The translations under genes and the position numbers were made by a program. Shown here in pieces: positions 39,515 to 50,527 of a stretch of 64,000 bases of DNA. The first letter of the stretch is position 1, and every line of letters starts with the position of its first letter. This stretch comes from Synchiropus splendidus (lineage: Eukaryota > Chordata > Actinopteri > Syngnathiformes > Callionymidae). The notes under the pieces were generated by a model. That model searched no databases, was not told where the DNA came from, and saw only the letters and a list, made by a program, of their open reading frames with translations. The DNA is taken from the NCBI RefSeq assembly GCF_027744825.2, contig NC_071350.1:1488001-1552000 (forward strand). Reading direction: 5' to 3'.

Positions 39515-39879
39515 AATTAGGGCCAGATCGTTTCTGTCACGATACGAAGGGACGAGGGAGCTAAAGCCACGTATAGGAGACGTGGTGTAGGACCCAAGTG
39601 CAAATGGTTGTAGGCACAGGAGGCAGGAGGGAATTATAAATAATATTTAATAATTAAACAAACTAACATAGAATAGAAAGCGTCACCGAACCGAGAAGAA
39701 ACAGAGCAAACGCAGAGTGTAAAAACAGTAATGAAACTAACAGAAGTGCACAAAAATTAGTAAAAAGTCAAAACAGAAAGCGTCACCGAACCGGGAGTTA
39801 AATGAACTTAAATCACAAATGAAACCGAGAATAAACTACAAAAGAAAACCAAGAAACACGCGGCAAACAGAACAGAACA
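39515..39879 (-). other. LTR and leader remnant of the Gypsy-like fragment
   Basis: On the minus strand this A+T-rich segment contains a direct repeat of CGGTTCGGTGACGCTTTCT spaced about 100 bp apart, the phrase CACTTGGGTCCTACACC, and CGTATCGTGACAGAAACGATCTGGCC just before the gag-like ATG. These resemble the 3' part of a fish Gypsy LTR plus primer-binding and leader region. The other LTR is not in the window. Confidence 0.5.
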
Positions 39880-40606
39880 GAAAACGCGTTTTCTGCATTG
39901 TGCCATAACTTTGCAGGGAAGCTTCAGAACATGAAATTTTCACCTCCCATTAGAGCAGAAAGGGTATTTCTAGTAGTTGCACAACAAATCTAAGCTGTCT
40001 GAAGTGTTTTTCGGAAGTTATCAACATTTTTATGTTTGGCGTTCCGGAATCGACCTTATCTCAGGATGAAAAATCGTTTTCTGCATTGTCCCATAACTTT
40101 GCTGGGAAGCTTCAGAAGATGAAATTCTGACCTAACAATATAGCAGAAAGGGTCTTTTTAGTAGTTGCGCATCAAATCTAAGCTGTCTGAAGTGTATTTG
40201 CAAAGTAATCAACATTTTTATGTTTGGCGTTGTGGAACCCACCTTTTCTCAGGCTGAAAACGCGTTTTCTGCATTGTGCCATAACTTTGCAGGGAAGCTT
40301 TAGAACATGAAATTTTCACGTCCCACTAGAGCAGAAAGGGTATTTCTAGTAGTTGCACATCAAATCTAAGCTGTCTGAAGTGTTTTTCGAAAGTTATCAA
40401 CATTTTTATGTTTGGCGTTCCGGAATCGACCTTATCACTGGATGAAAAATCATTTTCTGCATTGTCCCACAACTTTGCAGGGAAGCTTCAGAACATGAAA
40501 TTTTCACCTCCCACTATAGCAGAAAGGGTCTTTCTCGTACTTGCACATCAAATCTAAGCTGTCTGAAGTGTTTTTCCAAAGTTATCAACATTTTTATGTT
40601 TGGCGT

Positions 40607-42307
40607 TCCGGAACCCACCTTATCTCAGGCTGTAAACGCGTTTTCTGCATTGCGCCATAACTTTGGAGGGAAGCGTCAGAACATGAAATTTTAACCTGCC
40701 ACTATTGCAGAAAGGGTCCTTCTAGTAGTTGCACATCAAATCTAACCTGTCTGAAGTGTTTTTCCAAAGTTATCAACATTCTTATGTTTGGCGTTCCGGA
40801 AACAACCTTATCTCAGGCTGAAAACGCGTTTTCTGCATGGTGTCATCACTTTGCAGGAAAGTTGCAGAATATGAAATTTTCACCTCCCACTATAGCAGAG
40901 AGGGTCTTTCTAGTAGTTGCACAACAAATCTAAGCTGTCTGAAGTGCTTTTCGAAAGTTATCAACATTTTTTTGTTTGGCGTTCCGGATCGCACCTTATT
41001 GAAAACGCATTTTCTGCATTGTGCCATAACTTTGCAGGGAAACTTCAGAACATGAAATTTTCACCTCCCACTATAGCAGAAATGGTCTTTCTAGTAGTTG
41101 CACATCAAATCTAAGCGGTCTGATGTGTTGTTCCAAAGTTATCAACATTTTTATGTTTGGCGTTCCGGAACTCACATTATCTCACGCTTAAAACGTGTTT
41201 CCTGCATTGTGCCATAACTTTGCAGGGAAGCTTTAGAACATGAAATATTCACTTGCCGCTATAGTAGAAAGGGTCTTTCTAGTAGTTGCACATCAAATCT
41301 AAGCTGTCTGTAGAGTTTTTCCTGAGTTATCAACATTTTTATGTTTGGCGTTCCGGAATCGACCTTATCTCAGGATGAAAACGCGTTTTCTGCATTGTGC
41401 ATAAACTTTTCTGGGAAGCTTCAGAATATGAAATTTTCACGTCCCACTATAGCAGAAAGGGTATTTCTAGTAGTTGCACATCAAATCTAAGCTGTCTGTA
41501 GAGTTTTTCCTGAGTTATCACAATTTTTATGTTTGGCGTTCCAGAAACAACCTTATCTCAGGCTGAAAACGCGTTTTCTGCATGGTGTCATCACTTTGCA
41601 GGAAAGCTGCAGAATATGAAATTTTCACCTCCCACTATAGCAGAAAGGGTCTTTCTAGTAGTTGCACAACAAATCTAAGCTGTCTGATGTGCTTTTCGAA
41701 AGTTATCAACATTTTTTTGTTTGGCGTTCAGGATCGCACCTTATTGAAAACGCATTTTCTGCATTGTGCCATAACTTTGCAGGGAAACTTCAGAACATGA
41801 AATTTTTACCTCCCACTATAGCAGAAATGGTCTTTCTAGTAGTTGCACATCAAATCTAAGCGGTCTGATGTGTTGTTCCAAAGTTATCAACATTTTTATG
41901 TTTGGCGTTCCGGAACTCTCCTTATCTCACGCTTAAAACGTGTTTTCTGCATTGTGCCATAACTTTGCAGGGAAGCTTTAGAACATGAAATATTCACTTG
42001 CCGCTATAGTAGAAAGGGTCTTTCTAGTAGTTGCACATCAAATCTAAGCTGTCTGTAGAGTTTTTCCTGAGTTATCAACATTTTTATGTTTGGCGTTCCG
42101 GAATCGACCTTATCTCAGGCAGAAAACGTGTTTTCTGCATTGTGCCATAACTTTGCAGGGAAGCTTTAGAACATGAAATTTTCACCTCCCACTAGAGCAG
42201 AAAGGGTATTTCTAGTAGTTGCACAACAAATCTAAGCTGTCTGAAGTGTTTTTCGGAAGTTATCAACATTTTTATGTTTGGCGTTCCGGAATCGACCTTA
42301 TCTCAGG
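40607..42307 (+). repeat. Satellite higher-order duplication, offset 2,054 bp, copy 1
   Basis: About 1.7 kb repeated at 42,661-44,361 (offset of eleven monomers). Internally it holds two related four-monomer groups about 745 bp apart, both with the unusual deletion GGATCGCACCTTATTGAAAACGC. Edges are approximate. Confidence 0.85.
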
Positions 42308-42660
42308 ATGAAAAATCGTTTTCTGCATTGTCCCATAACTTTGCTGGGAAGCTTCAGAACATGAAATTCTGACCTAACAATATAGCAGAAAGGGTCTTTT
42401 TAGTAGTTGCGCATCAAATCTAAGCTGTCTGAAGTGTATTTGCAAAGTTATCAACATTTTTATGTTTGGCGTTGTGGAACCCACCTTTTCTCAGGCTGAA
42501 AACGCGTTTTCTGCATTGTGCCATAACTTTGCAGGGAAGCTTTAGAACATGAAATTTTCACCTCCCACTAGAGCAGAAAGGGTATTTCTAGTAGTTGCAC
42601 ATCAAATCTAAGCTGTCTGAAGTGTTTTTCGAAAGTTATCAACATTTTTATGTTTGGCGT

Positions 42661-44361
42661 TCCGGAACCCACCTTATCTCAGGCTGTAAACGCGTTTTCT
42701 GCATTGCGCCATAACTTTGGAGGGAAGCTTCAGAACATGAAATTTTAACCTGCCACTATTGCAGAAAGGGTCCTTCTAGTAGTTGCACATCAAATCTAAC
42801 CTGTCTGAAGTGTTTTTCCAAAGTTATCAACATTCTTATGTTTGGCGTTCCGGAAACAACCTTATCTCAGGCTGAAAACGCGTTTTCTGCATGGTGTCAT
42901 CACTTTGCAGGAAAGTTGCAGAATATGAAATTTTCACCTCCCACTATAGCAGAAAGGGTCTTTCTAGTAGTTGCACAACAAATCTAAGCTGTCTGAAGTG
43001 CTTTTCGAAAGTTATCAACATTTTTTTGTTTGGCGTTCCGGATCGCACCTTATTGAAAACGCATTTTCTGCATTGTGCCATAACTTTGCAGGGAAACTTC
43101 AGAACATGAAATTTTCACCTCCCACTATAGCAGAAATGGTCTTTCTAGTAGTTGCACATCAAATCTAAGCGGTCTGATGTGTTGTTCCAAAGTTATCAAC
43201 ATTTTTATGTTTGGCGTTCCGGAACTCACATTATCTCACGCTTAAAACGTGTTTTCTGCATTGTGCCATAACTTTGCAGGGAAGCTTTAGAACATGAAAT
43301 ATTCACTTGCCGCTATAGTAGAAAGGGTCTTTCTAGTAGTTGCACATCAAATCTAAGCTGTCTGTAGAGTTTTTCCTGAGTTATCAACATTTTTATGTTT
43401 GGCGTTCCGGAATCGACCTTATCTCAGGATGAAAACGCGTTTTCTGCATTGTGCATAAACTTTTCAGGGAAGCTTCAGAACATGAAATTTTCACGTCCCA
43501 CTATAGCAGAAAGGGTATTTCTAGTAGTTGCACATCAAATCTAAGCTGTCTGTAGAGTTTTTCCTGAGTTATCACCATTTTTATGTTTGGCGTTCCAGAA
43601 ACAACCTTATCTCAGGCTGAAAACGCGTTTTCTGCATGGTATCATCACTTTGCAGGAAAGCTGCAGAATATGAAATTTTCACCTCCCACTATAGCAGAAA
43701 GGGTCTTTCTAGTAGTTGCACAACAAATCTAAGCTGTCTGATGTGCTTTTCGAAAGTTATCAACATTTTTTTGTTTGGCGTTCAGGATCGCACCTTATTG
43801 AAAACGCATTTTCTGCATTGTGCCATAACTTTGCAGGGAAACTTCAGAACATGAAATTTTCACCTCCCACTATAGCAGAAATGGTCTTTCTAGTAGTTGC
43901 ACATCAAATCTAAGCGGTCTGATGTGTTGTTCCAAAGTTATCAACATTTTTATGTTTGGCGTTCCGGAACTCTCCTTATCTCACGCTTAAAACGTGTTTT
44001 CTGCATTGTGCCATAACTTTGCAGGGAAGCTTTAGAACATGAAATATTCACTTGCCGCTATAGTAGAAAGGGTCTTTCTAGTAGTTGCACATCAAATCTA
44101 AGCTGTCTGTAGAGTTTTTCCTGAGTTATCAACATTTTTATGTTTGGCGTTCCGGAATCGACCTTATCTCAGGCAGAAAACGTGTTTTCTGCATTGTGCC
44201 ATAACTTTGCAGGGAAGCTTTAGAACATGAAATTTTCACCTCCCACTAGAGCAGAAAGGGTATTTCTTGTAGTTGCACAACAAATCTAAGCTGTCTGAAG
44301 TGTTTTTCGAAAGTTATCAACATTTTTATGTTTGGCGTTCCGGAATCGACCTTATCTCAGG
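42661..44361 (+). repeat. Satellite higher-order duplication, offset 2,054 bp, copy 2
   Basis: Partner of 40,607-42,307. Similarity ends where this copy reads GGATGAAAACGCG and the other GGATGAAAAATCG. Confidence 0.85.
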
Positions 44362-44494
44362 ATGAAAACGCGTTTTCTGCATTGTGCCAAAACTTTTCAG
44401 GGAAGCTTCAGAATATGAAATTTTCACGTCCCACTATAGCAGAAAGGGTATTTCTAGTAGTTGCACATCAAATCTAAGCTGTCTGAACTGTTTT

Positions 44495-45058
44495 TCCAAA
44501 GTTATCAACATTTTTATGTTTGGCGTTCTGGAACCCACCTTATCTCAGGCTGAAAACGCGTTTTCTGCATTGTGCCATAACTTTGCAGGGAGACTTCAGA
44601 ACATGAAATTTTCTCCTCCCACTATATCAGAAGGGGTATTTCTAGTAGTTGCGCATCAAATCTAAGTTGTCTGAAGTGTTTTTCCAAAGTTATCAACATT
44701 CTTATGTTTGGCGTTCCGGAATCAACCTTATCTCAAGCTGAAAATGCGTTTTACGCAATTTGCCATAACTTTGCAGGAAAGCCTCAGAACATGATATTTT
44801 CACCTCCCACTATAGCAGAAAGGGTCTTTCTCGTAGTTGCACATCAAATCTAAGCTGCCTGATGTGTTTTTCGAAAGTTTTCAACATTTTTATGTTTGGT
44901 GTTCCTGAATCGACCTTATCTCAGGCCGAAAACGCGTTTTCTGCATTGTGCCATAACTTTGCAGGGAAGCTTCAGAACATGAAAGTTTCACCTCCCACTA
45001 TAGCAGAAAGGGTCTTTCCAGTAGTTGCACATCAAATCTTAGCTGTCTGATGAGTTGT
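44495..45058 (+). repeat. 564-bp tandem duplication of three monomers, unit 1
   Basis: Directly followed by an almost identical 564-bp unit. Shared markers are TCAGAAGGGGTATTTC, AAGTTGTCTGAAGTG and AAGCTGCCTGATGTG. Confidence 0.88.
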
Positions 45059-45622
45059 TCCAAAGTTATCAACATTTTTATGTTTGGCGTTCTGGAACCC
45101 ACCTTATCTCAGGCTGAAAACGCGTTTTCTGCATTGTGCCATAACTTTGCAGGGAGACTTCAGAACATGAAATTTTCTCCTCCCACTATATCAGAAGGGG
45201 TATTTCTAGTAGTTGCGCATCAAATCTAAGTTGTCTGAAGTGTTTTTCCAAAGTTATCAACATTCTTATGTTTGGCGTTCCGGAATCAACCTTATCTCAA
45301 GCTGAAAATGCGTTTTACGCAATTTGCCATAACTTTGCAGGAAAGCCTCAGAACATGATATTTTCACCTCCCACTATAGCAGAAAGGGTCTTTCTCGTAG
45401 TTGCACATCAAATCTAAGCTGCCTGATGTGTTTTTCGAAAGTTTTCAACATTTTTATGTTTGGTGTTCCTGAATCGACCTTATCTCAGGCCGAAAACGCG
45501 TTTTCTGCATTGTGCCATAACTTTGCAGGGAAGCTTCAGAACATGAAAGTTTCACCTCCCACTATAGCAGAAAGGGTCTTTCCAGTAGTTGCACATCAAA
45601 TCTTAGCTGTCTGATGAGTTGT
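45059..45622 (+). repeat. 564-bp tandem duplication of three monomers, unit 2
   Basis: Second unit of the pair. The match continues about 30 bp further and then breaks at GTTCCGGAACTC against GTTCTGGAACCC. Confidence 0.88.
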
Positions 45623-48600
45623 TCCAAAGTTATCAACATTTTTATGTTTGGCGTTCCGGAACTCACCTTATCTCACGCTTAAAACGCGTTTTCTGCATTG
45701 TGCCATAACTTTGCAGGGAAGCTTTAGAACATGAAATTTTCACCTCCCACTTCAGCAGAAAGGGTATTTCTAGTAGTTGCACATCAAATCTAAGCTGTCC
45801 GTAGAGTTTTTCCTGAGTTATCAACATTTTTATCTTTGGCGTTCCGGAATCGACCTTATCTCAGGCTGAAAACGCGTTTTCTGCATTGTGCCATAACTTT
45901 GCAGGGAAGCTTCAGAACATGAAATTTTCACCTCCCACTAGAGCAGAAAGGGTATTTCTAGTAGTTGCACAACAAATCTAAGCTGTCTGAAGTGTTTTTC
46001 GAAAGTTATCAACATTTTTATGTTTGGCGTTCCGGAATCGACGTTATCTCAGGATGAAAAATCGTTTTCAGCATTGTCCCATAACTTTGCAGGGAAGCTT
46101 CAGAACATGAAATTCTGACCTAACAATATAGCAGAAAGGGTCTTTCTCGTAGTTGCGCATCAAATCTAAGCTGTCTGAAGTGTTTTTCGAAGGCTTTCAA
46201 CATTTTTATGTTTGGCGTTCCGGAACCCACCTTATCTCAGGCTGTAAACGCGTTTTCTGCAATGTGCCATAACTTTGCAGGGAAGCTTCAGAACATGAAA
46301 TTTTCAACTTCCACTATAGCAGAAAGGCTCTTTCCAGCAGTTGCACATCAAATCTAAGCTGTCTGAAGTGTTTTTCCAAAGTTATCAACATTTTTATGTT
46401 TGGCGTTCCGTAACCCACCTTATCTCAGGCTGTAAACGCGTTTTCTGCATTGTGCCATAACTTTGGAGGGAAGCTTCAGAACATGAAATTTTCACCTCCC
46501 ACTATAGCAGAAAGGGTCTTTCTCGTAGTTGCACATCAAATCTAAGCTGTCTGAAGTGTTTTTCGAAAGTTTTCAACATTTTTATGTTTGGTGTTCCTGA
46601 ATCGACCTTATCTCATGCTGAAAAAGCGTTTTCTGCATTGTGCCGTAACTTTGCAGGAAAGCTGCAGAATATGAAATTTTCACCTCCCACTATAGCAGAA
46701 AGGGTCTTTCTAGTAGTTGCACATCAAATCTAAGCTGTTTGAAGTGTTTTTCCAAAGTTATCAACATTTTTATGTTTGGTGTTCCGGAATCAACCATATC
46801 TCAGGCTGAACACGAGTTTTTTGCATTGTGCCATAACTTTGCAGGGAAGCTTCAGAACATGAAAATTTCACCTCCCACTATAGCAGAAAGGGTCTTTCTA
46901 GTAGGTGCACTTCAAATCGAAGCTGTCTGAAGTGTTTTTCCAAAGTTAGCAACACTTTTATGTTTGCCGTTCCGGAATCGACCATATCTCAGGCTGAAAA
47001 CACGATTTACGCATTCTGCCATAACTTTGCAGGGAAGCTTCAGAACATGAAATTTTCATTTCCCACTATAGCAGAATGCGTCTTTCTTGTAGTTGCACAT
47101 CAAATCTTAGCTGTCTGATGTGTTTTTCTAAAGTTCTCAACATTTTTAAGTTTGCCATTCTGAAATCAACCTCATCTCAGGCTGAAAACGCGTTTTACGC
47201 ATTGTGCCATAACTTTGCAGGGAAGCTTCAGAACATGAAATTTTAACTTCCCACTATAGCAGAAAGGGTCTTTCTAGTAGTTGCACATCAAATCTAAGCT
47301 GTCGAAATTGTTTTTCCAAAGTTATCAACATTTTTATGTTTGGCGTTCTGGAACCCACCTTATCTCAGGCTAAAAACGCGTTTTCTGGATAGTGCCATAA
47401 CTTTGCAGGGAGACTTCAGAACATGAAATTTTCATATCCCACTATAGCAGAAAGGGTCTTTCTAGTAGTTGCAGATCAAATCTAAGCTGTCTGAAATGTT
47501 TTTCCAAAGTTATCAACATTTTTATGTTTGGCGTTCTGGAATAGACCATATCTCAGCCTGAAAACGCGTTTTCTGCATTGTGCCATAACTTTTCAGGGAG
47601 GCTTCAGAACATGAAATATTCGCCTCCCACTATAGCAGATAGGGTATTTCTAGTAGTTGCACATCAAATCTAAGCTGTCTGAAGTGTTTTTCCAAAGTTA
47701 TCAACATTTTTATGTTTGGCGTTCTGGAACCCACCTTATCTCAGGCTGAAAACGCGTTTTACGCATTGTGCCATAACTTTGCAGGGAAGCTTCAGAACAT
47801 GAAATTTTCACCTCCCACTATGGCAGAAAGGGTCTTTCTAGTAGTTGCACGTCAAATCTAAGCTGTCTGAAGTGTTTTTCCAAAGTTATCAACATTTTTA
47901 TGTTTGGCATTCCAGAATCGACCTTATCTCTGGCTGAAAACGCGTTTTCTGCATTGTGATATAACTTTGGCGGGAAGCTTCAGAACATGAAATTTTCTCA
48001 TCCCACTATAGCAGAAAGGGTCTTTCTAGTAATTGCACATCAAATCTAAGCTGTCTGAAGTTTTTTGCCAAAGTTATCAACATTTTTATGTTTGGCGTTC
48101 CGGAACCCACCTTACCTCAGGCTGTAACCGCGTTTTCTGCATTGTGCCATAACTTTGGAGGGAAGCTTCAGAACATGAAATTTTAACCTGCCACTATAGC
48201 AGAAAGGGTCCTTCTAGTAGTTGCACATCAAATCTAACCTGTCTGAAGTGTTTTTCCAAAGTTATCAACATCCTTATGTTTGGCGTTCCGGAATCAACCT
48301 TATCTCAGGCTGAAAACGGGTTTTCTGCATTGTGCCATCACTTTGCAGGGAAGCTTCAGAACATTAAATTTTCAATTCCCACTACAGCAGAAAGGGTCTT
48401 TCTAGTAGTTGCACGTCAAATATAAGCTGTCTGAAGTATTTTTCCGAAGTTATCAACATTTTTATGTTTGGCGTACTGGAACCCACCTTATCTCAGGCTG
48501 AAAACGCGTTTTCTGCATTGTGCCATAACTTTGCAGGGAAGTTTCAGAGCATGAAATTTTAACCTGCCACTAGAGCAGAAAAGGTCATTAGAGAGAGGAA

Positions 48601-48844
48601 GGAAACCACTATCTGTCAAACCTGTAATGATTTATTGATTAATGACTCCGGAAGTAATAAACCCCAACCCTTCCGGAAGTAATAAAGCCCCTCCCCCTTT
48701 TTATATCAAAAAGAAATTAAAATAATAACCCACTCTAGTTTTTATATCAACAGGAAATTAAAATAATAACCTCCCCCTGTTTTATGACGGGAAGGAAAAT
48801 AACGGTGGTTGAGAGGGGAAGCTTCACCCTTGTGTGATACAAGG

Positions 48845-49110
48845 GTGGGGGTCGGTTACATCCTCACAGACGCAACAAATGGTTAAGCATGGTGGGGGTG
48901 TCAGGTAGGATCCGTGGGAGGGTGGGGTGTGGGGGGTCGGTTGCATCCTCTCAGACGCAACAAATGGTTAGACACGGCAGGGGGTGCCAGGTAGGGTCTG
49001 CGAGAAGGAGGGGTGGGGGGGGTGTCGGCTACATCCTCACAGACGCAACAAATGGTTAGACACGGCAGGAGGGCCAGGTAGGGTCTGTGGGAGGAAGGGG
49101 TGTGATGAGG
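48845..49110 (+). repeat. Three 85-88 bp G-rich tandem units
   Basis: The landmark CAGACGCAACAAATGGTTA starts at 48,867, 48,952 and 49,040. Each unit continues through CAGGTAGG(A/G)TC and a run of G-rich sequence (GGGTGGGGTGTGGGGGG and variants). Confidence 0.88.
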
Positions 49111-49230
49111 CTTCGGGGATTACCTTGAGGGTGTGGGTAAAACCTGCGATATTATTTCTGGTTTAAACATTCTAGAAGTTATTTAACAGCTTATGAAGCA
49201 GTTTTTCATTCTTGAAATATTTCTTAAAGA

Positions 49231-49300
49231 TAAAACAGTAGAAAGAAAACACTTTTTTTTAAAAGTCTGCACTCATAGTTCAAATGACACAGCCACCAAC
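49231..49300 (+). repeat. Direct repeat flanking the 59-bp array, left copy
   Basis: The segment from AGAAAGAAAACACTTTTTTT through GTCTGCACTCATAGTTCAAATGACACAGC is repeated at 49,918-49,980 on the other side of the 59-bp array, which suggests that the array grew between two copies of an older repeat. Confidence 0.85.
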
Positions 49301-49359
49301 TCATGCACCATTTTTCAAAATGTGTTTAAAACAGATAATTTGTACATGTCTGAGAAATA

Positions 49360-49930
49360 CTTTTAGTTTTCAGAATAGAACAAAAGAAAGAAATACTTTT
49401 AGTTTTCAGAAAATAAGGTTGAGTGAACAAGAGTAAAACAAAAGAAAGAAATACTTTTAGTTTTTCAGAAAATAAGGTTGAGTGAACAAGAGTAAAACAA
49501 AAGAAAGAAATACTTTTAGTTTTTCAGAAAATAAGGTTGAGTGAACAAGAGTAAAACAAAAGAAAGAAATACTTTTAGTTTTTCAGAAAATAAGGTTGAG
49601 TGAACAAGAGTAAAACAAAAGAAAGAAATACTTTTAGTTTTTCAGAAAATAAGGTTGAGTGAACAAGTGTAAAACAAAAGAAAGAAATACTTTTAGTTTT
49701 TTCAGAAAATAAGGTTGAGTGAACAAGGGTAAAACAAAAGAAAGAAATACTTTTAGTTTTTCAGAAAATAAGGTTGAGTGAACAAGTGTAAAACAAAAGA
49801 AAGAAATACTTTTAGTTTTTCAGAAAATAAGGTTGAGTGAACAAGTGTAAAACAAAAGAAAGAAATACTTTTAGTTTTTTCAGAAAATAAGGTTGAGTGA
49901 ACAAGGGTAAAACAAAAGAAAGAAAACACT
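49360..49930 (+). repeat. 59-bp tandem array, about nine copies
   Basis: The unit contains AAAGAAAGAAATACTTTTAG, TTTTTCAGAAAATAAGG and TTGAGTGAACAAG. Successive GAGTAAAAC landmarks are 59 bp apart (49,431 and 49,490). Copies are nearly uniform, differing in GAGT/GTGT/GGGT and in one T of the T-run. Confidence 0.93.
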
Positions 49931-49980
49931 TTTTTTTAAAAGTCTGCACTCATAGTTCAAATGACACAGCTATTCAACTC
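49918..49980 (+). repeat. Direct repeat flanking the 59-bp array, right copy
   Basis: Partner of 49,231-49,300. It diverges after GACACAGC (CTATTCAACTC against CACCAACTC). Confidence 0.85.
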
Positions 49981-50239
49981 ATATGACTTTCTGCTGAATC
50001 AGTCTATTTAATTTTATACCCCGGTTTGAAACAATGCATTTTTACTTATTCAGGAAATACTTTCAAACAGCTGGGGTGACAACTGGTATTATGCCTGACT
50101 CTTTCTCAGACACTGAAACAGAGTCTGTGATAATTGGTTAATTTACAGGGGAGACGTGAGTTCTTTCCCACACGATTGAATCTTCAAAAGAGACAATTTG
50201 AAGGCAGAGCTCATTGACTTTCAGACAACGTTGTTTAGG

Positions 50240-50527
50240 CCGTGTTCACACCCAGGACACCCCACCTGTAGACCTTCCTTTTCAAATTACGCCATTTGGT
50301 GGAGGGTCGGTTCACACCTCTGAGCTACCTAGCAGACACGGGGCTCTTCCTGTGTTGTTTTGAAGTATTCAAATCAACAAAGGCGTCACCTAGGCCCTGC
50401 CCACACAAACGGAGTATTTAGGTGACCCTGATTCAGACCACATTTTACATCAGTTCAGGGGTAACCTTTGCTGTTGACCAGACCTCCCAGAACCTTAGCC
50501 GCCTCTCCAAAAGACTCCAGGCCTACC
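50240..50527 (+). promoter_or_regulatory. Putative promoter and 5' untranslated region of the spliced gene
   Basis: A non-repetitive stretch between the terminal repeats and the first coding exon. A TATA-like TATTTA lies at 50,415-50,420, about 110 bp before the ATG at 50,528. Two GTTCACACC motifs occur at about 50,244 and 50,310; the second reads TTCACACCT, the T-box half-site consensus. The transcription start is not defined by sequence. Confidence 0.45.

Larger units (their letters stand above)
38556..39879 (-). mobile_element. Fragment of an LTR retrotransposon (Gypsy-like), minus strand
   Basis: A non-satellite insert. Read on the minus strand it runs: an LTR-like and leader segment (39,879 to about 39,530) ending in CGTGACA; the start of a gag-like frame with ATG at 39,512-39,514; then a GC-rich minisatellite that runs into satellite at 38,555. 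The order 'LTR end, short leader, MDPA... frame' matches fish Ty3/Gypsy elements in general form (recognition, not alignment). No pol region is present. The flanking satellite does not close in register: it stops at AGGGTC and resumes at GAAAACGCG, about 85 bp on in the monomer. So this is a rearranged fragment, not a simple insertion with target duplication. Confidence 0.65.
39880..48589. repeat. Satellite array, block 4
   Basis: About 46 monomers in the same orientation as the rest. Frequent variants include TCTGTAGAGTTTTTCCTGAG, CTTAAAACGTGTTTTC and GGATGAAAAATCGTTTTC. The block ends at GCAGAAAAGGTCATT (48,575-48,589), where the Polinton begins. Confidence 0.96.
48590..50200. other. Left terminal non-coding region of the Polinton
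   Basis: No credible coding frame. It consists of tandem and dispersed short repeats: a pair of TTTTTATATCA...AAATTAAAATAATAACC units (about 48,697-48,780), three 85-88 bp G-rich units, and the 59-bp array, all listed separately or here. Polinton termini are normally inverted repeats of up to about 1 kb that serve as protein-primed replication ends, so much of this region may be terminal inverted repeat. That is inference until the right end is seen. Confidence 0.6.

Noticed and set aside
99..47000. Dozens of 60-119 codon frames in the satellite, many reading ...MFGVPESTLSQAENAF...
   Set aside because: They repeat with the monomer, begin mostly at non-ATG codons, stop at the monomer's own TAA, and the 187-188 bp period is not a multiple of three, so the frame changes every unit. 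The minus strand is equally open.
1..48589. CENP-B box in the satellite
   Set aside because: No segment resembles the CENP-B core pattern; the ACGCGT palindrome is a different motif.
49360..49930. CRISPR-like array of regular repeats
   Set aside because: The whole 59-bp unit is conserved with no variable spacers, and the context is eukaryotic.
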